Shown: in pieces, positions 47,801 to 59,800 of the stretch | How the letters are laid out: each line of letters begins with the position of its first letter | Numbering within the stretch: the stretch's first letter is position 1 | Origin: Theristus sp. LFF4_11 | Lineage: Eukaryota; Nematoda; Chromadorea; Monhysterida; Xyalidae | Direction of reading: 5' to 3' | Length of the DNA: 64,000 nucleotides | Assembly: GCA_030248135.1 (NCBI GenBank) | Contig: JASANC010003433.1 | Location: forward strand, 62,001-126,000 | The notes under the pieces: generated by a model | What the model saw: the letters and a program-made list of their open reading frames with translations, nothing else | What the model was told of the DNA's origin: nothing | The model's database searches: none | Made by a program: the position numbers and the translations under genes

Positions 47801-50800
47801 AGGGCAATTTTTGAAAACGTGTGGACATTTTTTGTGAAAGTGGAATTGTCAGGTAATAGAGCGCTTTATGTCAGAAACGCTGCTTTTTAGCAGCGCCGAG
47901 GACTCAGCAGATCAATTAGCATTCAGTGGCGGCATTCCGTAGCACACACATGGCACGCTTTCTAAATGGCGTGCCAGTGTTCAAGTGTCGTGTCCGTGCG
48001 TACGCACAACAAAAAAAAAACAAAAATTGCGAAATCGCCCGTTCAGCGGCGCCGTCGGCTGTGCAAGTGCAACTCGGCGCCGACACGAACTCGTCGCAGC
48101 TGCATCTGCTCGGTGCGCCCGTCTCGACGGTCGGCTTTCAGAAGATTCGAATCGCGACCGACATGGTCGATCTGCCGGTGCAAGTGGTGAGCGCGCGTGC
48201 GGCCAGTGTGGTTTTGGTGATTGAGCGGCTGAGTTTCATTGTCTTTCCGATTGGAGTCTGACCTTGTACTTGTTGAAAATTTCTGAATGAATTCAATGTG
48301 CAGTTGGACTAGTGGAGGACTGGTCTGTGCTAGTGATGAGCGAGAATTATTGATAAAATCACAGTTTTTGTTGACCATCAAAGACGTATGGTGTAAGATC
48401 GTGTCCAGTACCGTAGCGGTAGTAACTGTGGACGGTACTCAATTTTTTTTTGTGATCACTTAAACAAGAGTACTGACACTGACAAATTGCAGGTGAAACT
48501 GTCCTTGAAACGTCCAATCGATTCGGCCACAATGGGCCTGACGCAGATCCTATTGCTCGGCCAGGCGCCGCCAAACGCATTCGACCTGCTGACGCCGGAC
48601 TTTGCGCTGTACGCTTGCGTTGCATTGGAAAGTTTGAAATGGGGCACGCTGATTGGCTGCGTTCTGCTGATAAAAGTCGTGTTCTGAGCAGAGGGTGTCG
48701 GAAACCATGTGGCACCAATCTAATGTCTGACAGTTCCGTACCTTAAAAGCCCGGTCATATCTGACGTAGGAAAACCCACGTCGACGTGCGGTAGTATACA
48801 GTGACGCGAGACCTGTCGTGACGTGACGTGCATGTGTTATTGCATACTAGTGACGCGAGACCTGTCGTGACGTGACGTGCATGTGTTATTGCATACTACC
48901 GTTCACACGTGACGTACGTCGACGTGCGTCTACATATACGTCCGGATATAAACGGGCCTTTACGATTGGTGGTCGACCCGATTCTGACCACGTGAAACGA
49001 TTTCAGTGTCAACTGGAACTTGCTGCTCTCGCACACGCTGCAACAGCAGCAGTCACTGTCGCCAGCAGCGCCGGCGGTGACGTCGCGTCTGTCCGTGACG
49101 CAACTGACGCGGTCGCTGTTGACGCTGGTCTCGCAGCGAACGATCGCACCGCGAACGGCCGTCTGCACCACTAGACTGCTCGGTCAACTCGGGCGTGCCA
49201 CGGCGGCGCCCGCCTTGATTCGACTGATAACGCTGCACTTTGGTGGGTTCGCTGGAAATCGGCGTGCTGGTGTGCGTCGGAAAGGTGGATTTGGTTTCGC
49301 TCCGGTTCCACCTGGTTCAGTTTCGGATTTGATATTCTGTTCAGGTTTTGGAGTTTGTTTACTTAGAACAACAGACAACGCGCATCTTTTCGGGATCTTG
49401 TGCTGCGCGCGCTCTGATCACAACAAGCAAACACACTGGCACACGCCACAGCACAATAACACGCGATCGTCTCACCTGCCTGTGTCCACCGTATCCGTCT
49501 CTGTCACATGTGAACCAACAACGGCATGGTTTTCAGAGTTTAGGTCTAGGACCTCTCTGAAATGAACAAACTGAGTGAAGAACATGAACTTGAAGAAAAC
49601 ATTTTTTGTTTCTTCAGACGAGTACGGTACGATCGCACCGGAGTGCCGCCCACTACTGGCAGAGCTGATCGTGGGACTGTGCGTGAATGAGAACGACACC
49701 GTGAATCAGCAAAGGTGTGCAATGGCTGTGCAAGTTGACGTTTTGCGTTTATTGTATTCTTTCAAAATTTCGCAACACAGCGATTGCCCCTGTTGTTTAT
49801 GACCGGTTCAAATGCAGCCAATCAATTGGTCCAATTCGAGAGGCTGATTGACGTTTGAGTTTCACACGCTCACTGGCCGTTCTGCTGCAGTCAATCGGTT
49901 TTTCCTGCATCTCAATTTCCATCCATCCATTTCATTTCGCAAAAACCAGGAAACTCCGATAAATCTGTGTGAACAGCATTAGTTCACTTTGTTTTTCAAA
50001 CGCATCCCATTTCCATCGTCTCAGTCTCACCGTGTGGCTGCAATACTCGCGCAAGCTGCTCACACTGCTCTGCGCGCGGTCGGAGCGAGCACCGTCGCAG
50101 CTGATGTTTCACGACGCACTGACAGATTCGGACGATCCGTCTATAGCAGCGAATTCGCTCGTCTCGAAGCCACTGTGCGCGTTCACATTCTGGCTGACCG
50201 CCGGGCTTTTGTGGCACTGTCAGAAACAGCAACACTCTGAGGAGCATCTGCTCGATGCGCTCTTGGATGAAGAGTGCGTTTTTAGGGGGGCTTATTTTTG
50301 GGGGTGGGGAGAGGGGTCTTTAGGAGTCTGCTCGTGTTCTATTTATTGCAATTGGGAAGTGATGCCAGGGGTGAGTACAAGTATAATGTTGGAAATGAGC
50401 AGTTCAACAGAGTTCCAGTAGCGACTAGCTGGATTCCTTTTAAACATCAAGCGCTGCTTGGTCAATTTTGTATGAATCGTCGCAAATCAACGTACTGGTT
50501 TACAGCTATAGCCTAATTTTCGTGAAGAAAAATCGAACACAGAAGAAAAATAACGTATTTTTAGCTTTTATCGCTCTTTTAGCTTTCAGCTCAATTCAGT
50601 TTTCATTGCAGTCTACTGTCGCGCATTCTGTGTATAAGCGCGCCGGCGACAACGCTGCACGCTGATTGGTTGGAATGTCGCGAAGCGATTGGCCGCCTTC
50701 TATGCAGCGTGTGCGCGTACCGAGCACAGCCGTTGGCTGAACGCTCATTGGCCGTGATCGTCCAATCAGCTATCAGCAGTCTAACGCGGACGACGTCGTT

Positions 50801-53800
50801 GCGCGATGACGGTGATATGTCGCAGGTCCGTTTGTGCTTGATTTTGAATTTGCGATATCGCTGATTGGTTGGTTCAACTTGCTTGACGTCATTGTTTTCA
50901 GAATTGTTAATGAATGTTTGGTATCACTGGGATGCTTTTTTTGACACACTTCAATTCGAACATTTCATTTGTGGATTCTGTTTCTTCTTCAGGCATTGTG
51001 CTATCTCTCGTTGGCTGCTCAATCGGGCGTTGCGATCGATCGATTGCTGCACGATGGAACGCTGCACGCGCTGGCCGTACAATTGGCCACGATGTGCTGT
51101 CAGGCAATGTGTGAGTGGATTGGTGGATTGATTCAGTGATTGAGTTAGCTGGTCGTTTCATTATGCATTGGTTGATTGATTGATGCATTTGTTGGTTGAG
51201 GTGTTGGTTTGTTGATGGATTTGTTGATTGAATGGTTGACCAACTGATTGCTTGCTTCTCAGCTCATTCCGACCGTCCGCTGCGGTGTTACTTCATTGAT
51301 CACTGAATATCCACCATCAATCAATCAATGCGCTCAATTTACAGTAACCGAACTATCGTCGCTGGATTTTGCGCGTTTGCTCGCACTAACGCGCACATTC
51401 GGCGAGCTCGCGCGTCTTCGCCCGGTCGTCAACTGGCTGGCGGCGGACGGCGCCAACTGGTCGTTCCTGCCGCCACTGATTCGCCTGGTCACCGCCAACT
51501 CGGCGCTGTCCGCCAATTGGGCGGGCGATCTCAATGCGGCCAATCGACGTCAACTGTACACGGCGACCGTGCGGCTGCTGCGGCGTCTCCTGCCCGGCAA
51601 CGCCAGTCACCAGCGGCAGTTCTGGTGAGCTTGGTGATTTGATCGCGTTTGGGATTGAAGACCCGGTGCACTGTTGTCGATTACTGTTCAGCAGAGTTGT
51701 TGTGGTTGTTCATGATGGCCGAGAATGGCGTTGTTGGACGACAGATGGGAAAGCTAGTGACGCAATTTGGCCGATCGAGCCGGCTGTGGACGCTGCGTAG
51801 ACGCTGCGTCGTTGTCCACTTTTAGCAGAGTGAATGTGGCACAGTGAAACACAAACACACAGGCAGACCACACACGCTGACAACGGGCGTCGGTGGATTA
51901 TCGTGTGTGTGTGTGCCTGTGTGTTTGTTGGTGCCTAGGAACATTAGTGATATTTACAACAGAGTGCCCAGGAGAACCTGGCCGCAGTATTGCGGACTAA
52001 TGAACTATCCATTCAAAACAACCCGAACCAGCGCATCGGTTGCAGCGTTCTGATGTGCGATCTATTGCGTATGGGTGCGAACGTGCATGACACGGGCATG
52101 CTGATGATTGGTGCCGGCGGGCTTGCGCCGAGCTTGCAGCAGTTGCTGCTTGACACGGTGCTCTCCGACGAGCGAATGCCGGTGCTCGTGAAAATCTCAA
52201 ACCCGTCACACTCAAACGGCGTATCGTTTGGTGAGGTTTTTTCGTATTAATTTATTATTGGGAGCCGGAGCATTTCGGTCATCGGCGATTTGAGACGGGG
52301 AGAGCGACTAATCGATGCTAATTGCTAGTTGTTCTGATTTTTTGAGTCATTATATCACATGACCGTTTGGATGCGACCGCCCCTCTTCTCTGCATCGGAG
52401 TGTTGGCTTCGGCCGAAACGCGGAGAGCCCGCACAGTTTTGGTTGAGTAGGTTTAGCTTTAGTGCCGCCTCTTGTGTCTCTCGATGTGTGGTCGATTCTC
52501 CACCAGAGTGCGTGTGTGAATCGTATGTTTGTGTGTTTCCCGTTCAGATTTCGACTTCGAGTCCGTCTACGCGTCGCATCCATGCACCACGATTGACGCA
52601 GTCCGCAGTCGGACGCGTCTGGTGGCGCACGTCGACGTACAGCAGACCATCGCCGACTTTATGCAGGTTTGTACTCTCTGTGAATATGCTATTGCACAAG
52701 TTTTTTTTATCTCAAGTGGTTCAAGAGGGGTACCTCACTGATGAGGCCACCCCTCGTCTGCATATGATGTTGGCCAGACCGAATTGCACAGAACCATTCT
52801 ACAACTGCAACTTGGTTGATCGGCATCAGTAGGAAGGGTATATGGCTGTTGTTGTGTGTCCACTACCGCTGACGCTGGTACTCGCAGTGCACGCAATCTC
52901 TGACCTTGCCTACTCCTGGTGTTCCACACTTCTCTGGTATTATGCCGTGCAATGCAGAATAAAACTGACTATGACTATTGTAATTTGCTAATACACTCAA
53001 TCACACAGATCAATAGAAATCAATATACGGAGCGAACCGGAATCGCTGTAGAGGACTCGTGCGTTTTCTTCTATTGTCACTCAATTTCAACCAAGTAAAA
53101 CTCGTTCGTGTTGTTCTTCTACAGCATTGCTGCGGTGTGCCAGCAGAGCAGTTGGCACTCAGAAGCGCCGCGATCGAGCAGCCATACAACAAGAAACAAT
53201 CGAAATCGCCGTCCACCGCGAACGTCGCCACGGTCTCGATGAAGCCGAACGTTCATTTTGCCGAATTGGTCACGTCGCCCGCGGACTGGACGCCGATTGA
53301 GTTGGACGGTTAGTGGCCTTGCGGAATTGCTGCCTGGTGGCCACGGGGATAATGCAACTTTCAATGTCATTATCTTGTTTTGGTGGATTGTGGACGAACG
53401 TGCCCCCGGGCGGTGTTGATGTTTGCGGCAGATCAGAAATGGGCGATCGAAAACCGCTGCTGCACAGGAGTCGGGGGCTTTCCGACTTGCCTCCTCTATG
53501 GTCGGCCATGTCTTCTTTCACAGACAAAACAACAAACAACACATTGTTTACTGTCGCTGTCAGGTCCTCCGGAGCCCCATAACACAAGATGCTGACGATT
53601 GGTGGGCTGTACAAATCGTCTCTGCCGGAAGACTGTTCACGTTTTTTGTTTCATATTCACTCAGCGCCCGTTGGTTTGTTGTCGTTCCTCTACAAAGCAG
53701 TCCGCTGAGTTTGTCATCAAAAGTGCTCGGTTTTTTGTGCAGAACAAACAGCAACCAGCACAACGACGCCAAACGCCAGCAGCGACTCGCCAGCGACGCC

Positions 53801-56800
53801 AGCGACAACGCACGTGACGCCATATGACGTGGCGAAACGGGTCTGCGCTGAGTTGCCGGCGCCCGCCGAAACGTACGGTCCACTGAAGGTCGCTGGAATG
53901 GTTTTTGGATTGTTTCTTTGTGTCTTCAAGCAGTCTGATTAGAGCCAATCAGCAATCCGCTAAGTTTCCACCGGACAGACCAAATGTGTGAACGAAACGT
54001 CAATGACAGAACTGTTTCTTCGCAACACCCTGTAACGCAACTTCACTTGCTCTATCTACTTGCGTGATTGTTCCAGGGGCAGGCTGTGCCGCTGTGGTAA
54101 GCCGCCAACCAGCTAATCCAAAGCGACTCGTAGAGAATCGATAGAATAAAAGTCCATAAAGAACTTTCATTCGGAAGAGTCGCTTCTTTGACCGGATTAT
54201 TCGTGTCCCGTAGTTGAAAAAAGTGATGACAAAAAAGAGCGGTGTTCGTTGCAGGAATGGCAAAGTGAAATGCCAGCAACCGTTCGTGCGGAGAACGTCA
54301 CTAAAATGATCGAGGCAATGTTTGTCGGCACACTTGCGAACTCGTCACTTGAGGCGAGTTGGTTGTTGCCGCGGTCGATAACTCATCCACGCACGAAGCA
54401 GCTCGTCGAGTACGCGCGAAAGTTTGAGCGTGATGCGTTCGAACAAGCGACCGATAAGGTGGCGATTTGGCTTCTTTTCTTTTGCACAACTTCTGTGCAC
54501 CTCTTGCTGATTGGCTTGAACATTGGACATCGACTTGGTTGGACCAAGAGTTTTGATAGTCAACTGTGTAAATCATCAAATAATTCTTTGAGGAAAGTAA
54601 CGTTTTTAGCAGCAATACGAGACGCGTCTTGCCGAGAAAGCGGAGACCATCCGAAAAGAGAAATTGAAACGAAGACTAACGAGAAATTCATCGAATGCTG
54701 ATAACCGCAGAGGTGCAGGTAAGAGGCGTTGCTTTCCCGGGTTGTTTTGTTCATGTCTACGTGCTAGTGAGATTAGAGTCTGCTAGAATGTGCTACTATA
54801 ATCGCACATTGTTTGCTACATGTGGGAAGATCGATTGACTGATTGAATAATTGATAAGCAATTTGACAATTGACAGATACAGTTTGCATCTGCGTTCTAA
54901 AACTTCAATCTGACATGCTGATTGGCTCCATCGAACGGTTCGACCTCGACCACTCACTGAGTCCAATTCAAATGCAGCCAATTAGCGCGCTGCCAACGAT
55001 TGTAGATTGTTTCACTTCAGGAACAGACACCGACACTAAAACTGCGTTGGGAGGCCCGTCCAGCAGTGGGCTGTGCCTAGCTGACGAGCTGACAGGTGCG
55101 TTGTTGATACAAAAATGGCAACGTTGCACAGCCACACAATCAAACACACTGGCTGCACAACACTGATGCGATAGCACAGCAACCACCACGTTTTTCGAGC
55201 GTGTATTTATTTGCAGACATGCACAGCATTCAGACAGTAACTAACGTTTTTGTGTGTGCCCTAGTTTGCTGCATTGGAGCCACGTTTTCGTCTCCATACA
55301 TTCCTGTGTGTCGGTAAAACAAACAAACGACCACTTGCAGAGATCACATTCGTTTTCTAATTTACAGGCGGTTTCTTCGCGGCAGACTGGACGATCGCGC
55401 GTGCCTGGGCGAAACAGCGCTTTGAGACCGGCGACACTGCCGTCGGGCAGCATGCGAGTGCGCTGAACATGCTGTGCATTTCGTTGACCACCGCCACCGA
55501 CGCACCGACGTTCGTCTGTGCGCCGCGATTGTCCGGTGCGCGGATGGTGGCGTTGTTTGTGGCATTGTGATTGGCTGTTGTGGCGGTGTGACCGGGCTGT
55601 CCAGTTTCACTCTTCAGTTGTCTTGTTTCTGCAAACCAGTGAACGTGTTCGCTTGAATTCAGAAACCAGTCTTGATCTCTGTAGCTCACTTCATTTGAAA
55701 ATCCGGCTCTCTTATTCCAATATTGCAAACATTTTGCGAGCCCGTTTTTTTTGACGGCTGTTTCGCGTCTTCGAACTGAATATCGTGCAAGTTCGAGAAA
55801 AAATGGCGAATACTAGTGGCTGGGTTTTTTTTGCAGAAAAACGTCGGTTTTTTGCAGAAATTTTGGACCGTTTGCAGAAATTTTTTAGCAGATTTCTGCA
55901 AATTGCAGAAACAGATTTGCATACAAACTTTGGTTCTGCAATATTCATTTTGTGCTTAGCGCTTGACTGAAGTTTCACATGAACATGGAAGAAATTTCAA
56001 ATAGTTTTTTTTGTCAAAAACAGCTGTTTCGGCGGTTGCTGTAGCGCAATGATTGGCGTTTTGTTTTGCCTTCGTAAATAAAATCGGAGTATTTCAAATT
56101 CGAAAAATAAAACAGAATCAGATCAAATCAAAAATTATTGTTTGCTGTTAGGCTTTCTGTTTGGAATTAGAATGAAGTGATCCATCATCGACACAACAGA
56201 AGATACAAAAATAAGACATCGGCGGAGGTACGGTGCGCAAGTTTGTCGTCGAGCAGGTCGAGAATCTCAGCAACCTATTCGAAGATGCGCACAGTGTTCT
56301 CAAGGCTGCCAAAATATTCTACTGTCTGAGATGGATCTGAACAGCTGCTAGCGTACGGAAATGCCGATCTGCCATATCTGCACTTGTTTTATTCATCAAT
56401 TTTGCCGGGCAAGGGCAGTATCGCTGACGAATGGAAACGATTCAAATGCGAACGAATTCAATTCCCTGGTCCGAGTACAACTACATGCAAGCATGCAGTA
56501 TCTGGGGATGAAAACAAAGAGGCGATACAAAATCAAACCGTACACCTTTGCACCTTTGAGAACGTCGAACCGATCGAAGCCCATCGCTTTGATTGCGAAA
56601 TTTGAACAATGAGGGTTCTCATTTGACATTGATTGTGTTGTTGGTAGGTTGAATGATTTTTGAAACGAATGACTGGTGATTGTTTGGTTTGGCAATTTGG
56701 TTTGGTTTTGGTGTTTTTTTCTGAACCCTTGAAAAATTCTGCGGTAAAACGATGCAATTGATAATTGCAACTCTGAGCATCGTTAAGAAATGATGCTCAG

Positions 56801-59800
56801 AATGAAAAAAATGACAATAAACAAGCACAAAAACCATTTTCGTCATGTTTTTGAAATTTGCAGAAACCAAATTTCATTTGCAGAAATTTTTTACCAAATT
56901 TCTGCAAATTGCAGAACCGACTTTTTGAAAAAAAACCTAGCTAGTGGTGATTGTCAATGTTGATTCCGGCTGCTGTTGACAGATTCAAGTACACGGCGTT
57001 GGTCTTGTTTGGTGTTTTGTTTATTTGGTTCGACTTTCCATTGTCATTACAGCGCAGCGAGAGTATTCCGACCGCCAGACGAGTGTGACGACGTTGCACA
57101 CGTTCGCGCGCCTCGGTGGACTCGCGATTGTCGCTCGGCATTTGCAGTTCTACTCTGCGACCCATAAACGGTCGCTGTTTTTTTTTGTTTTTTTGGCGTT
57201 TTTTTAGTTGTCTTTGGTTGTTTTTGTTCCGGTTCTGGAGGGACAAATCATTTGATGAAATCTCTCCCTTCTGCATCTCTGATGTTGGCCTGGCCGAAGT
57301 GCAGAGCACCGTCACACCGCGCGCGTTGTTGTATTTGTGAGCGTTTTTATTTAGATATGAGATTGAGAGGAAACGAAAAAGATGGAAAAAAGAAACATTA
57401 TTGATTGTTCATTTCATTTCTGCGCGCACGAGTCGAATCATTTCAAAATAGTTGTGCCATCCGTGCCGTCGTGTAACGTCGCCACCAACCGCCGGTTTTT
57501 TGTTTCGATTCAGCACAACGGACAGCGAACGCCTCGCGCTGCAGTACCCGTGCCACGCGCACACGCAGCAGCCGCCACACCAAGCAGCGTTCACGACGAA
57601 CACGACACTCGGCGCGTTTCAACCGTTCGACTACGACGGCTACGACTTTGAGTTCATCGACATGGCGCATGCGGCTGCGGCCGCCTCCGGAGTCTCCACG
57701 TGGAGTCTGCCGCCGTTCAGCGCCGTCCAGGTTCGGTGGAAACGAGTTTTAGTTTGTCATGGGCGATGGCATGGAAATAAATATTTTTGACTTGCCTGCC
57801 CATGGTGTCTTGCCGTGCACTGCAGAATAACACTGAACTGAACAGCGTTTTGAAAACGTGTTTTTTTTAATTTCTGGTTTTAGAATCAGGCGACCAAAAA
57901 TAAAAGACGTTTTTTTAAACTTGGATGCATCCGAGTTTTCCACCGATCGACTTGTTTCACTTGTATGATGGCGTGAATCAACTCAGGAAGCTATGCAAAC
58001 TCAATTATTTTTACAACAAAACAAAAGTAGATGATATTTGGTGATCACTGCGTTTCTGTTCAAGTTTGTTTTTCGAATTTACCCATTTTTGCGCTGTCAG
58101 AAAAAAAGTTGCATTGGAGAGTGTCGGCATCGAGACCTGCGCTACGTGTACACCACCGAAGTGTCCGCATTCGACTAAACCACTCTGATTGCACCGAATT
58201 TCCTCGCAATTTTCGCAGACCTCCGCGCCATCAGGCGGCGTACAAAAGCTGCCGGCCGCTTGCGGCTCGCGCGCCTCCGTCGCACTGCTGCACGCCGCAA
58301 GTGCCGCGACGTGCCTACTTCCGGCCTATGCGGTCGTTGCATTCAGCGTGTTCCTGCGGCTGCCCGGCTATGCGGAGCTGCTCGTCACGCAGCACTGCGC
58401 CCGAGCGAGACAACTGCTGCGACTGGCGATTGGCGTCACCACTGACCAGTTGACCACCGGTCGGTCTGGCGAGTGTGGCAGTTTTGTCAACTCGACAACT
58501 TTGTCGCAATTTCTTCGTTCTGGTAGAACAGTGTTTTTTTTGCTTGTGTTAGTGTAGAACGTCCTGAGTTTGGCTGTGTCCTGGTTGTCTTGTTTGTGGC
58601 CGGGTTGATTGGACGAGCCATGGCGGCTGCACTTGGCGGGAGGGGTCACTGAAACCAGTGAAACGTCGCTGTTGAGTGATTCGAATTTTATGCTTTTTGA
58701 GTGGTTTGATTGCTTCTGTCGGTCGACTTCGCCGATTGTATCGAGCAGAAACAACCAATCGTTTCACCGTTGCAGACCCGTGGCACTCTCGCGCACCGCT
58801 GCCGTCCGGCGACGGCGTCGACGACCACTCGCTGTCCACGATGTGCTTTGTCGTGCTGGAGCAGCTGTACGCCACCGTGAACAGCGCCCATGCGGCGCGG
58901 CGAGACGCGCTGCTGCCGACGATGTCCGCCGACTGCGACCTGCGATTGGAGTCGTTGCAGCTGGGTGCGCAAATGGCTGTGTGATTGGCAGTTTATTTGA
59001 AGCACACACCCCCCCCCCACCCACCGATTCCGGAAACGCGAAGGTACCAAACTACTCCGGGTGATTTGCGGAACGGACGGCTCATCCAATCCTTGGAACG
59101 AATACCCTCGCCACCTGAGGGCGGCTACCCGCTGACTGCGATCTGAGAGTGGAAGCACTGCAGCTTGGTGCGCAAATGGTTGGTATTCGGAAACTGAAAC
59201 TGATAGGAGACCGTGGCATACGGTTCGGAAGCTTGGATGGAGCATTGTCTCTGGTATTTTCGATTAATGCTAAAGAGTGTTTTTGACTGGCTGCGTTAGA
59301 TTTGAATGTAGCCACTGGTCGCACAGCCCGAATCCCGGTGTGGCTGATTTGCTTTGAAACGGTGACATTTTTGATTTGACACACTATACTTCAGGTGTGG
59401 TCGACATTCTGCTTATGTGTTTGGCGGCGTTTGCGCATCAACCGTTGACGACGACGACGTCGCAGTTGGAGAGCACTCAGCGAACTGGTCCGTTCAAGTT
59501 GATTTTGTGTTTGCAATTTTTGGCAGGTTTTTTTCTGCTGTTTGAAAAGCGTTTCCATCAGGACACTCGAATAGCAATACTGCGGGTTCTACAGTGCGCA
59601 GCTGATATTTTGACAAGGCTCACCGGAGCTTGCTGCCATTTTATTCAACTTCATTCAGTTGTTCAGTGGTGCAATGGTGAAACAGCGTCACAGAGATTCG
59701 CAACAATGTTTTCTTCCTTTTCCTGACGATCTCCGAGTAAGATCGTGTCAAGACCGAGTAGTGTACCGTATTTCTCTCCAATGTGGTGTATTTTCGTTTA

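Larger units (their letters stand above)
55536..57052 (+). other. Intron 93 (1.5 kb)
   Basis: Between exons 93 and 94. Contains element K and a GC-richer ORF fragment at 56212-56340. No BIRC6-like sequence in it. Confidence 0.8.

Noticed and set aside
51263..51344. Earlier start for exon 85 at the acceptor ending 51262
   Set aside because: Out of phase with exon 84; the acceptor ending 51344 is in phase and gives the better match to human.
54877..55020. Longer exon 92
   Set aside because: The frame is open and an acceptor ends at 54876, but the stretch carries intron-type GCTGATTGG and CCAATTCAAATGCAGCC words; left as an alternative.
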